Source of the DNA: Rhizophagus clarus
Lineage: Eukaryota > Glomeromycota > Glomeromycetes > Glomerales > Glomeraceae
NCBI GenBank assembly: GCA_015698045.1
Contig: BLAL01000255.1
Coordinates: 64,501 to 128,500 of the forward strand
DNA length: 64,000 nt
Reading direction: 5' to 3'
The notes below the pieces were generated by a model. The model saw only the letters and a program-made list of their open reading frames with translations. It did not search any database and was not told the DNA's origin. Made by a program: the position numbers and the translations under genes. Position 1 is the first letter of the stretch. Every line of letters starts with the position of its first letter. Positions 50,060 to 60,309 of the stretch are shown here, piece by piece.

Positions 50060-53000
50060 ATGCCTAGATCAGATAAAAAAGATACTACATGTGTTTGCTG
50101 TGAATATAAATTTACAAGACCAGCTAAACTTCGTCAGCATTATCAAAGTAATAAAAATCAATGCAATCAGCCACCAGAAGATAATACTCAAAGGAGTGTA
50201 TCCAGACCTCTATCACTAACACCCACTCCAGTAGTCCATGCCCGAGGAAATGATCGAAGAAGGGAGAAACCAGAGCCTATTCAAACTTCCATTTCGCAAG
50301 ACAAAAATCAAGAGAATGATCCCAAAACGGGTCCCAACCCATCAACCCAAGCAAATAGAGAAGAGCAGGCAGGACCTAGTGAGGTCACTCAAGGTAAGAT
50401 TATTGAAAGGCATGCAAGAAAGCCTAGAGAGCATATGAAAACATGGGATGCCAGATTGCGCCGAAGATAGTTCGAAGTTACTGGTGAAGAACTTGATTTA
50501 CCACTAAACTTAAAAGAATGTCAGCGACTATATCATGATCTATTACAAGTTGATGATGAGGCTTTCGAGGAAAATATTCCCCAAGAGGTGAGACCTAGTG
50601 AAGTTGAGCAACAAGACGCTCAAGAGCAAGATGCAATCCCAAAGGAACCTATTCAGGAGGATATTATCTTTAAAAAATGTCCAGTTGGAAGGGATCTAGA
50701 AAGACCGCATAGAAATCGTTCATTAATGAGCAAATGGGTGGGCAAAATCCCCCATCCAGATGACAATCAAACATATGCATTTATTCAACCAATAGCTAAG
50801 CCAGAAGAATATAAAAAATTACCATACATGCCTCAACTTATAGGATTAATTCGTCCAAAAATAAAGGAAGTTCTTCAAACAGAGCTTCATAAAAAAGATC
50901 AAATAAAATTAGCCATAGTAGCATTGTGCCGATATTCAATTGCTAAAAGAAAGCCAGATGATACAAGCGAATCAACAAAAGTAGAGAAATATCATAGAGG
51001 AAATATGCGACCAATTCTTTTAAAAGAGGATATAGAGGAGCACATAACCAAAACTATTGGGGAAATAGATATGCAAATTGAGGAAACATTAAAGAAAGGA
51101 TCTGGTTATATTCTCAAACGAATTTTTGAAATATATATTGAGATATATACACTTCGTAGAGCCCTTGGAGGGTCTTATAATCCTACTCCCCCAAAGCTTG
51201 CTAACAAAAAGTGTATCATCAATCCAGACAATCAAGATCTTATAGATCCAGAAACAAATAAACCATTTGAGAAATGTCTTCAAGGGGCATTAGGTGCATA
51301 TTTTGCATATCAGGATGGACATACAGACCACATAGGCCGGCGTATATTTAGGGCAAAGAATCTTAAACCATATCTAAAGCGGGTAAAGTTGGATGGTATT
51401 CCCATGCCAACACCAGTTTCCCCTCACATCTTTAATAAAATCGAGGAGATGAATCCTGATATTTCGATAAATATCTGGAATTGGAAGGAGGAAACAGCTA
51501 CCTCCAAACCCATTATTTATAGTAAGAACTATAACAGACCATATATTATCCATCTTATGACCCTTACAGATATTACAAAATCCGAAGAAGGAAAATATGG
51601 GCAAAAGAATCACTTTCTTTGGATTAAGAATCCAGATGGGTTAGTATATAAGGATAATGCTTACAAAGTTAAAAAGCATCTTTGCAACCGATGCTTCCAA
51701 AGTTTTACTTCTGAAAAATCTCTAGACTATCATCAGGAATGGTGTTTTGGACTGGATGAAGCTCCACAAAGAGTCATAATGTCTGTAAAAGATGTTAATG
51801 ACTTTGAAGAATTCAGAACTATGGACGTCAGATCAATGCCCCATATGTCATTATAGCAGATTTCGAGTCATTAAAAAAGAAGTGTGACACACATTATGGT
51901 GGAAATATGCGAAAGCTAGCAGAAGAAGAAGCTAATAGTTTTAGCTATTCAGTCCACTGGATTGATTCTGGAGAAACATGGGGCCCATTCTTATATCGTG
52001 GAGAAAATGCCACAGAAGAATTTGTCCGAAGGATCGATCAAGAATTGATAGAAATAAATAGGGTCTTAGCTGTTAAGCATGAGCGTATTATTACTACCAA
52101 AGAAGATTCAAGGAGGCTGATCGGTGTTGGATCTGTGAAAACAAGTTCAGTATAGATACAGATGTGATTAATATGTTAGAAAGAAAGATTGCAAATCTTA
52201 CTGCCAAGCTTACAGAAATTGTTCAGGATCCTATATGCTATAATAAGATGGCTTCATCTAGAGATATATCCAAGAGAATCTTAGAAATGAAAAAGAATAA
52301 CGTAATAGAAAAGGATCTCAAAAATCTCTATACAGAGTTGCTAAAAGCTGTTAAGAATCCCGAAGACTATAAATCCCTAAAAACTGCTTTAAGTAAAGCC
52401 CAAACTGATTTATCTAAAGAAGAAGCTAGGGATAAAAAGGTCTGGGATCACTGTCATATCACAGGTGAGTTCCGAGGGGCATCTCACAATTCATGTAATC
52501 TTAAACTTCAGATTGAGCCATGGAAGACACCAATCCCAGTTATCTTTCACAACTTCCGGGGATATGACTCTCACTTGGTTTGTGAATCTATCAGACGCTC
52601 AGCTAATTCTCTTCAAATCTCAGTCATTGCTGAAACTTTTGAATGATACAAGTCAATAAAGGTAGGTCAACTTAAGTATATTGATAGTATGCAGTTCATG
52701 AATAGTAGCTTGGCCAATCTTACAAAAAATTTGGGAGATAACCACCCAATTACAACCGAGTATTTCAAGAAGCAAGGCTATACAACCGAACAGATTTCCC
52801 TAGCGTATCGTAAGGGAGTCTTTCCTTATGAGTATATTACTTCTCATGACCGATTCAAGGAAACAGAACTACCTCCAATTCAAGAATTTCATAGTGTCTT
52901 TGGAGGTAAGATTTCTCAAGAGGATTATGAGCATGCCCAAAAGGTATAGAAGGAATTCGAATGCAAAAACTTGGGAGAATATAATGATCTCTATCTCAAG

Positions 53001-54719
53001 ATAGACGTGCTTAGTCTAGCAGATGTCTGGACAACATTTCGAAAGACATCCATGCATCATTATGGTCTTGATCCCAGCTATTATGTATCCGCGCCTTCTC
53101 TATCCTGGAATGCCATGCTTAAGATGACCAAGGTCAAGATCGAACTATTCATAGAAATGGCCATGCATGACTTCATTGAAAAGGCCAAGCGGGGTGGTAT
53201 TGCTATGGCAGTACATAGACATTTTAAAGCAAATAATCCTAGCATTGGAGAGGAATTCGACCCATTCCAACCCACAATATGGATCTCATATGTCGATGCA
53301 AATAATCTTTATGGATGGGCAATGAGTCAGTTCCTCCCAGTTGGAAATTATAAGTGGGTTGCTAGTCAGGAATATTTAAAGAATAATCCCAAAATGCAAA
53401 AGAAATATCTTGAAATGATTTTTAAGACTAGGGCAGATGCACAACGTGGATTCTTCCTAATGATTAATTCTCATTTCCCCCTAAAAACTCACAACTATTT
53501 GAGGGACTTACCACCAGCTGTGGAAAATTTCGCAGTAAAAAAGGATATGCTATGCCCATACAATGCCAAGTTTGTGAATGATATGGATGGTGGGCGATTC
53601 TATACAACAGAAAAACTAGTCCCTCATCTTGACCCACGAAAAAATTATGTCATTCATTATTAAGAGCTCCAGTATTATATAAAGTTAGGCATGGTTGTAG
53701 ATGAGGTCACAGAAATCTTGTCATTCGACTAGACGAATTGGTTGGCCCCATATATTGCTAAGAATACAAAGTTGCGCCAGAAAGCCAAAAATGCTTTCGA
53801 AAAAGACTTCTTCAAGCTCATGAATAATTCAGTATATGGCAAGACTATGGAAAATGTCTGAAAGTACCAGGATGTTAAGATCATGGCCTGTAATAATGAG
53901 TCAGATGAGAAGAAGTTTCTCAAGAAAATACGTAGTCCAAATTTCAAGTATGGCAGACCGCTTGGAGATACATTAGTAGGCGCACATATGGGAAAAGCAA
54001 GTGTAGTTCTCAACAAGCCTATCATAGTTGGAGCATCCGTTTTAGGACTCAGCAAGCTCCTAATGTACCGCTTCTGGTATAACTATGTAAAGGAAAAATA
54101 TGGGGATAAGGCTAAACTTGGATATATGGATACTAATTCCTTTATATTTATGGTTGAGACTGAAGATATCTATAAAGATATGGCAGAGCGACCAGATATC
54201 TTTGATCTTAATGATTCGAAAACTATTGGGCTTTTCAAAGATGAGACTCCAGGAAATGTGATTACTGAGTCATTTCACATCCGAGCAAAATCATACCACT
54301 ACGTCTTAGCTGATAAATCCACAAAGTCGAAGCATAAAGGAGTCAGCAAGAAAGGTATGAATGAAATGGCAGAGAACACATATCCCGAAAGTAAATCCCC
54401 ATTAACTCAAGTATATCAGGATTGTCTATTCCAGAAAAAGGTATTCTATGCCAAGAATATAGGATTCTGATCAAAAGATTATGTTATATCTTTGGTCGAG
54501 TCTGAGAAGAAAACTCTCTGTCCCATAGATACTAAGCACTGGATATTATCAGATGGGATAACTACTTTACCATATTTCCATTGGCATATTATATTTTATA
54601 AGAATATGGTAAAAGCTGATATTCCTCATGAACAGGCAGAAAAAAGAGCTATGAGGGCCAAGCTCCCAGAGAAATATCTAAACGAATGTGTGTCTCACAT
54701 ATCTAGCTACCAGCAATAG
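50060..54719 (+). pseudogene. Polinton-type DNA polymerase B, multiply interrupted
   Basis: A protein-primed-type family B polymerase (DNA_pol_B_2-like). The first ATG is at 50060. The N-terminus has a finger CVCCEYKFTRPAKLRQHYQS and a second one near 51680 (CNRCFQSF...H). Exonuclease motifs: ADFES with Asp 51859 and Glu 51865, HNFRGYDSHL near 52547, and YLKIDVLSLADVW near 52992. A CWIC...DHCH...CNLKL metal-binding insertion precedes Exo II. Polymerase motifs: A, VDANNLYGWAMSQ (53292); [12 protein letters not shown] (53814); C, YMDTNSF (54123), where Asn replaces the usual second Asp. In-frame stops: TAG 50468, TGA 52644, TAG 52947, TAA 53661, TAG 53730, TGA 53859 and TGA 54468. Frameshifts lie near 51820 and 52120. 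The normal end is probably TAG 54717-54719. It would have copied the element; this copy cannot. Confidence 0.92.
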
Positions 54720-54808
54720 TCCTGTTTTAAATAATATAAAAAGCGAAATAGTCCTTGTAATTAATCGATTAAAAATATAAATTTAGACTATTTTTTAGCA
54801 AATAAGAA

Positions 54809-55078
54809 ATGGAAAGTAATAAAAAAGTGGAACAGTTTCAAAAGGACCAGCCAGAGACGAGCCAGCTTGACTATGATTCCTCATCCCTTATTTTCCCCAA
54901 TTTGGCAGAATCAGCACAAGCTCTAATGACTAGCCTGGATAAGTTGGAAAACATGATAAATTTGATAAAATCTGATTTGAAAAATCTATTACCGTTTGAT
55001 ATTAATGATTCTGATCTACTATACAATGAAGCTAAGCCAGAGAAGGAATCAGCAATTCAGACTAATATTTCAAAATAA
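54809..55078 (+). CDS. Small hypothetical protein of the element, 89 aa
   Basis: An open frame 90 bp downstream of the polymerase, on the same strand, starting MESNKKVEQFQKDQPETSQL. The middle is amphipathic (SLDKLENMINLIKSDLKNLL) and could form a short coiled coil. No cysteines and no membrane segment. No family was recognised. It is open while the polymerase beside it is not, but at this size that is weak evidence of function. Confidence 0.45.
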   Translation: MESNKKVEQFQKDQPETSQLDYDSSSLIFPNLAESAQALMTSLDKLENMINLIKSDLKNLLPFDINDSDLLYNEAKPEKESAIQTNISK

Positions 55079-55306
55079 TAATATTATTTACTGCGCCATA
55101 CATGTGACATTGTGAACTTGGTTCACATTCTCCTCTCTCAATTATAGATTTTATGATAATCTTTCACAGTTCTTGGATAAGAAAGGGCATTTTTTCAGTA
55201 TTTTTTTTCCCAGAATATAGGCTTTAGCAATTTTTTTTGGCTAATTCTAGACAGAAACTTTTACTAAAAATATACTTTCCGAATGTGTGTCTGACCCCAT
55301 CCAAGT

Positions 55307-56280
55307 TCATTCCAGTTTCACTTTAGATTCTTTGTTGACTCGACCTGACTCTTTGTCGACTCGACCTGACTCTTTGTTGACTCGATTTTGACTTAATGTA
55401 GACTTTTCATTGACTCAACTTTGGCCCAATGTAGACTCGCCATTAGTCCAACACTTAGTTAATTTATAACGTAAAAATAAATAAGGATATCTGAATTCCT
55501 TTCCACAATACTGACAAGTTCGATCAGCTAGTTTTTTTTTACAGGTTCTGGTTGTTTTCCCACAGTAAAGACATTTCGCTGAGACTTGTGAACTGATAGG
55601 GGGATTGTAATAGTCTTCCTATTTTGAGTTGCCTTGAATTCCCCCTTTACTAAGGGTTCCCATCCTGCACGATACTGCCATTGAGTTCCAAGAATAAATA
55701 GGGATAGTTCTTTTCCATTATCATCATATTCTGTAGGAACAACAGAGAATTCATCTGAAATGGTGTCTCTATTTTCTCCATCCTCAATAGTTACAGGAAC
55801 ACTATTAACTGTACCAAGAGAATGGGACTTACTTGCAACTCCATTAAGTCTATGAATCTTTTTTTTATCTATTTTTAGACCCAAATATTTTGCAACATTT
55901 TCTGAGACTATTGACGAGTCTGATCCACTATCAATCATTGCATATGGTATAGTCACGCTCCCCACCTTACAGGAGATGGTCGCAATATTATCAGCATTCT
56001 TTATTTGTAAAAAATTTATCTCTAAGGGCTTTGGCCAATATATGTGACTATTTTTTTTTTGAGCCGATGCATAAGCCTTAATAGCATGATTTAACTGAAT
56101 GCTTTCTGGTATAACATAGCTAGAAGAAGCAGTATTAATTTCCTTAATTTTAGATTCATTATCGGAAACTTGTAAAAGAGGCTTCTGCTCACTATTTACT
56201 GCCTGCAATAGTGGAAATAAGATGTCTTCGAATTTACTTGCAACAATTCTCCATGCTGATTCCCTTCTTTTTACCGCATA
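55307..56280 (-). pseudogene. Retropepsin-like aspartic protease with C-terminal Cys/repeat extension
   Basis: The open frame around 56280-55528 contains AMIDSGSDSSIVSENVAKYL, the catalytic D-S-G loop of retropepsins, and LFILGTQW, matching the hydrophobic-Gly motif that ends the fold. The domain is about 110 residues, a normal monomer size; such proteases work as dimers. At the end an A9 run (GTAAAAAAAAAC) is followed by a TAG, but in the -1 frame the protein continues as LADRTCQYCGKEFRYPYLFL, a Cys-rich finger. Three to four VNKESGR repeats follow, to TGA at 55307-55309, with an internal TGA at 55415-55417 that repeat comparison shows arose from CGA. Upstream it connects to the Gag-like ORF through a frame change at 56271-56280. 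It would process Gag. Confidence 0.8.
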
Positions 56281-58088
56281 CTAGTATTCAAGCAATGGTC
56301 TTTTATTTTGGGAAATATCATATTAATAAATTTTGAAATTTCTATAAGAATCTCTCTAGGACAATGAGGGACTAATGATGCTATTGAAGATTTTAAGGCT
56401 ATTTGAAACATATAATTTGCAGCTGTGTCTATATTGCTAGTATGAGATTTGAAAGTAGGGGACTTCTTGGTACTCTTTTTTATTAATACTCCACTTCGTA
56501 CCACTTTTTTTTTACAGCATAGCAGTTTCGGGATTCATCAGCATCAATATATTCGTCATCTTCTTCTACTTCCTCTTCTTCAGAATCCTCTATATATTCT
56601 TCTATGTATTCTTCTTCAGAGTCTTCAGGATTTTCTTTCTCATTTTGATATATATAATTAATTTTCTTAGTCCGCTTAAGTCTAGAACAATTAATTTTTG
56701 TATGACCAGCCTTTCAACATGCTGAACAATGTCGGGTTTGCTTTGCAGATGCTTTTGGCACTACCTTTCTAACAACTTTCTTCGTGGCATATGCACTTCT
56801 GGGTGTAAAGGGACTCTTTCTAACATGTGCTGTGTGTCCTCCCAGTCTCTTTTTAAGTTCTTCATAAATAAAATTTTCTAATGTTGCATCATCTGTTCCT
56901 ATTCCTGTATATGCCAAATCTCTTGCTAGACGAATTTTAAAATCATCTTTTTGTGGTTGAGCTGTATAATTAACTGGAGCTATTGCATGAGCTTGTATTC
57001 TTTTGCCTGCACTTTCATGCCATATATTACGCAAGTCTGTAAAAAATGCAATGACTGTAGCAGGATTAGCAATTCTAATTCTCATTTCTAAATCAGAAGG
57101 CAATTGATTAAATAGATAAGGTAAGGCATTAGCATCTGGCATTGCTTGTATTAGTGGTTTGATTCGTTTTTCATAACTATCTGGAGTATCTGTCTCTAAA
57201 AACTTTTCATTAACAAGAGCAAATATAGCACTTTGGTTAGTCCCTACCATAACTTCTCTATATCTTTCTCGCAACCAGTTTAGGAAGAGAGGTTCAGTAT
57301 TAATAGCTGGATTACCTGCTGCATAAGGATCATTGGCAGGAACAGGTGCAAACCTACCTGTCATTTTATTTATCATAACTTGACATCTTGCAGCAGCATT
57401 AAAGGCAGCAACGGCTAAGGAACGTGCCATCTCATTTATATTTCTAAGCTTTTAATAATATACGTCTGGTGGTTCCTGCCCATCATAATTGGGTAATTGT
57501 GCAAATAATGGTGTTAATGTATGCATGACATTTTGTATTGTAGCCATGTTTCCTGGAGGATTGTTTTGTAAATTCAAAATAATTTGTCGTGAATTTAATT
57601 CCCTACCCTTCCATTTTTGGTATCTATTAAATACCCATGCTCGATTGAATTCTGCCAAGTCTGCCTCAGCTTTACACCTTCGAACTAATATTTGGAGAAC
57701 TGCCTTTTTTTGTACTAATGTATTAATCCGATTTTGCTTTCTAAGGGCCATTCTTTGACCATTAGTTTGCCTATCTTGAGCTATTTGCCACCAACGTCGA
57801 CGCTCATTTACCTCATTATTATATGCTAAAGTTAATAATCGTTCTCTTTGAAGACTATCATTTCTAGTATTTGTTAATTCATTCCTAAAGCCATTGATTC
57901 GATCATTAGCTATATGGTATAAACCTTGCATGTTAATAGCATCTTGAGCATGTCTTTGCATAAGTTGTTAATGAAATTCGTATACTATTTAATGTATTTT
58001 TAGGGTTAAATGATGTATCCCCATCAATATATGCCTCTACCCGATCTAGTGCTGTAGCAATATTTATTAAAATATCAGGTATAGCCAT
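56271..58088 (-). pseudogene. Gag-like protein with CCHC zinc knuckle, interrupted
   Basis: Starts MAIPDILINIATALDRVEAY at 58088. The frame must shift (+1) between 57967 and 57933 to enter the long helical region (57961-57452: QRHAQDAINMQGLYHIANDR onwards). A TAA at 57452-57454 interrupts YDGQEPPDVYY before KLRNINEMARSLAVAAF. The next block, with EPLFLNWLRERYREV, TDTPDSYEKRIKPLI and LPSDLEMRIRIANPATVIAF, resembles retrotransposon Gag capsid regions. It ends in a CCHC knuckle C-x2-C-x4-H-x4-C (CSAC, then KAGHTKINC) with a TGA (56714-56716) directly after the second Cys. An acidic tail, an A9 run near 56508, and a -1 frame linker (VRSGVLIKKSTKKSPTFKSH) lead to the protease. Assignment as Gag rests on layout and the knuckle; sequence similarity is only by eye. 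Confidence 0.72.
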
Positions 58089-58103
58089 ATTTTCTTTCTC
58101 TGG

Positions 58104-58460
58104 TCATTCTTCTTCTTTAGAATGTTTATTACTAGATTTAGATAATTCTTGTATATGAGATTTAAGTTTATCTATTGTGTCTTCTAGCTGGATAATTCGA
58201 TTATCTTGATTAACTAATGCCTCCTCTTTTAGCTCCAGGTGATCCTGACATTTTTTAAGTTCACCTAGAATAACCTTACATTTATCCTTTAGCTGATTAA
58301 CCTCTTTATCTTAAAATTGTATATTCTTTTCAAGATGAGAAATATATCGCTCACAGGCTTTAATTTCCTCTTCAAGTTTGCAGATTTTCTTTTGTACTAA
58401 CTTTATCCCTAGATCAAAGTTGGTGTTTAGTTGTTCAAGATATGTCTGATCAACTCCCAT
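58104..58460 (-). pseudogene. Coiled-coil ORF, 118 aa, one internal stop
   Basis: Reads MGVDQTYLEQLNTNFDLGIK from 58460 and is almost entirely heptad-like (CKLEEEIKACERYISHLEKN, then ELKKCQDHLELKEEALVNQD and IIQLEDTIDKLKSHIQEL). It ends at TGA 58104-58106, 16 bp before the Gag start and in the same frame. A TAA at 58311-58313 interrupts it; CAA is the likely ancestor. Its start overlaps the integrase start by 19 bp head to head. It may be a separate small coiled-coil protein or the N-terminus of Gag. Confidence 0.6.
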
Positions 58461-59569
58461 TATTACCTATTATTTCTATAGATTCTGGTGAGGCTCGAAA
58501 TCTTGATATTTCTATTGCTTTGAAAAAGATTTATTATCAGCCTATTGGTTATTATCGAAATGCTAAAAAATTACATGAAGCTTCTCTGAAAGCTGGGTAT
58601 GATTTTAGTTTAAACGAAGTGGAGGACTGGCTTGAAAGACAAGCTATACACCAAATACATAAGCCTCGTCCTAGATATATTCCTTGTGCAAGTTTTACCT
58701 CTATTACTACTCCCAATGAAGTCCATCAGGCAGATATTCTTTACATGTCTTATGATAAAGTAGGACGAATTACATATCTTTTTTGCCTCAATATTGTGGA
58801 CGTGGCTTCGAGATATAAAGTATCCATCCCTATTGGTGCATATAGTGTCAAGGATAGGCAGGGAATCTTAACTTCAAAGATTATTACTAGAGCTCTTAAA
58901 GAGAAATATGATAACCCTGAGTGTCCTCTTGTATGGCCGAAATTATTAATCACTGATAGGGGTTCTGAATTTAAGGGACAATGTGAGGTACTTATGATGG
59001 AACATAATGTAAAAATTCAAAAGGCTAAATCTAAGCGTACTATGGGTATTATTGAAAGATATAATCGTATCTTGGTTGAAAAACTATTTCCTTCTCAGGA
59101 TGCTTCTGATCTCTTGTCTTTGCATTTAAATAATCATTCTAGAGCTTGGGTGAAAAATTTGCCTTTAGTTGTTGAGAACATTAATAATTCTATCACACGT
59201 CAGATAGGTATTTCTCCAGTTGAGACTATTGAAAAAGAAGAGGTCTTTGCTAAGCCTTCTTATTCTCGTGATGGTCTAATAGGTTTTGATGAAGAGAAGC
59301 TTTCTAGTAATGTTCTTGTTCGTTATTTACTTTATCCTGGTGATTTGAAGGGTGGAAGACGTTGTGCTGGTGATTTGAATTGGTCTCCTTATATTTATCA
59401 TATCCGTCAATCTATGGTACAAAAAAATAAGCCAGTCTTATACTGGCTGGAAGAAGTCCCCTTTGGGCTAATTGATAATGATGATTATATTCTCAAACGT
59501 CCTGAAAGATCTTTTGTTCGAGAAGAATTGATGGTTATTCCCTTTGATACAAAATTACCTCCTCAGTAG
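58442..59569 (+). CDS. Polinton-type rve integrase, intact, 375 aa
   Basis: A complete retroviral-type integrase from ATG 58442 to TAG 59567-59569. The N-terminal region (residues 25-80) is helical and ends in LERQAIHQIHKPRPRYIP. The catalytic core carries the DDE triad Asp98 (HQADILYM), Asp172 (LLITDRGSEFKGQ) and Glu205 (MGIIERYNRIL). The C-terminal part (residues 290-365) has an SH3/chromo-like end (ILKRPERSFVREELMVIP) as in Polinton and Ty3-like integrases. It would bind the element's TIRs and join them to target DNA with a 6-bp stagger. It is the only large gene of the element without a stop or frameshift. It converges on the 127-aa minus-strand ORF, with six bases between their ends. Confidence 0.93.
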   Translation: MSDQLPLLPIISIDSGEARNLDISIALKKIYYQPIGYYRNAKKLHEASLKAGYDFSLNEVEDWLERQAIHQIHKPRPRYIPCASFTSITTPNEVHQADILYMSYDKVGRITYLFCLNIVDVASRYKVSIPIGAYSVKDRQGILTSKIITRALKEKYDNPECPLVWPKLLITDRGSEFKGQCEVLMMEHNVKIQKAKSKRTMGIIERYNRILVEKLFPSQDASDLLSLHLNNHSRAWVKNLPLVVENINNSITRQIGISPVETIEKEEVFAKPSYSRDGLIGFDEEKLSSNVLVRYLLYPGDLKGGRRCAGDLNWSPYIYHIRQSMVQKNKPVLYWLEEVPFGLIDNDDYILKRPERSFVREELMVIPFDTKLPPQ

Positions 59570-59575
59570 GTCTTA

Positions 59576-59959
59576 TCAAATTGACGACAAGAAGTCTTCA
59601 GTTTCTTCATTAACCTGTTCTTCTGTATTAAAATAATCCTTAGCTAATTTATAATATAATTTATATATGTCTATAACAGCATTGAGAATTTTTGGATCTT
59701 TTCCATACCAAGATTTGTTGTCATCCATGATTTGATGATACTTATCCTTAGTTGGAAACAATCTTTTTGCATTTTCTAGGATAAATTCATCAGGGTCTTC
59801 TGTCTGACGCAATTTTTTGACTCTTTCTTTATAGCTTTGCATGAATTTACCATCTTTTGGCCTTCTATAATAAATGCCTGCCTTGACTACATTTATTAAT
59901 GCCTGTTCGATTTCTTGATATGTAGGCTTGGTATCTGCTAATTGATTTTGTGTACTCAT
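59576..59959 (-). CDS. Hypothetical protein of the element, 127 aa
   Basis: An intact frame starting MSTQNQLADTKPTYQEIEQA at 59959, mainly helical and charged (SYKERVKKLRQTEDPDEFIL, AVIDIYKLYYKLAKDYF). No cysteines, signal peptide or membrane helix. No family was recognised. Its start is 74 bp from the divergent start of the Cys-rich ORF at 60034, so the two probably share an intergenic promoter. A terminal-protein role would be attractive for a protein-primed polymerase, but nothing in the sequence shows it. Confidence 0.65.
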   Translation of the reverse strand: MSTQNQLADTKPTYQEIEQALINVVKAGIYYRRPKDGKFMQSYKERVKKLRQTEDPDEFILENAKRLFPTKDKYHQIMDDNKSWYGKDPKILNAVIDIYKLYYKLAKDYFNTEEQVNEETEDFLSSI

Positions 59960-60033
59960 TGTATAATTAGTATATGTTTTACTATATTGTGTAAAGATTT
60001 TTTCAATTAAAATTATTTATTCATCTAGAAGAA

Positions 60034-60309
60034 ATGAAGGCAAAATTTGTTTGTTATCATCTTAAAAATACTGGTGAAATTTGTGGTAATGGTTGTGATA
60101 AACCTGAAGGATGTCATTTACATTGCAAAGCTATGTTGCGCCTACCATGCAGAGTATGTGGTAGACCTACAAAGATAAATAAACCTCCAGGGATTGATAA
60201 TGACTTATGTAGCTATTGTAATAAGAGCAATTATCAGATTCGTTATGTGAATATTTTTCGAGATAAGGCCTTGATATATGATCAATATAATGAAAAGGTT
60301 ATACTTTGA
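60034..60309 (+). CDS. Cys-rich zinc-finger-like protein, 91 aa, spanning the TIR border
   Basis: An intact frame starting MKAKFVCYHLKNTGEICGNG with Cys/His clusters: CYH, CGNGC, CHLHC, then CRVC (residues 39-42) and CSYC (58-61). The last two pairs fit a zinc ribbon or treble-clef module of about 23 residues. The first 32 codons are unique to this side; the rest lies in the right TIR and has a truncated twin in the left TIR. The end IYDQYNEKVIL is followed by TGA and then by an AGGTGCG/AGGTGAG repeat. It may bind the TIR or act as a regulator, but this is only inferred from position. Confidence 0.65.
   Translation: MKAKFVCYHLKNTGEICGNGCDKPEGCHLHCKAMLRLPCRVCGRPTKINKPPGIDNDLCSYCNKSNYQIRYVNIFRDKALIYDQYNEKVIL

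Noticed and set aside
55307-58088. A nested LTR retrotransposon supplying gag-pro
   Set aside because: No long terminal direct repeats, primer-binding site, reverse transcriptase or RNase H were seen around it, and the only integrase lies on the other strand. Kept as a formal alternative in the main finding, but not annotated.
50060-58460. Alternative genetic code in the Polinton-like element, because TGA, TAG and TAA appear in frame
   Set aside because: All three stop codons occur in frame within the same gene and frameshifts are present as well; the intact integrase and small ORFs use stops normally. Mutational decay explains it.
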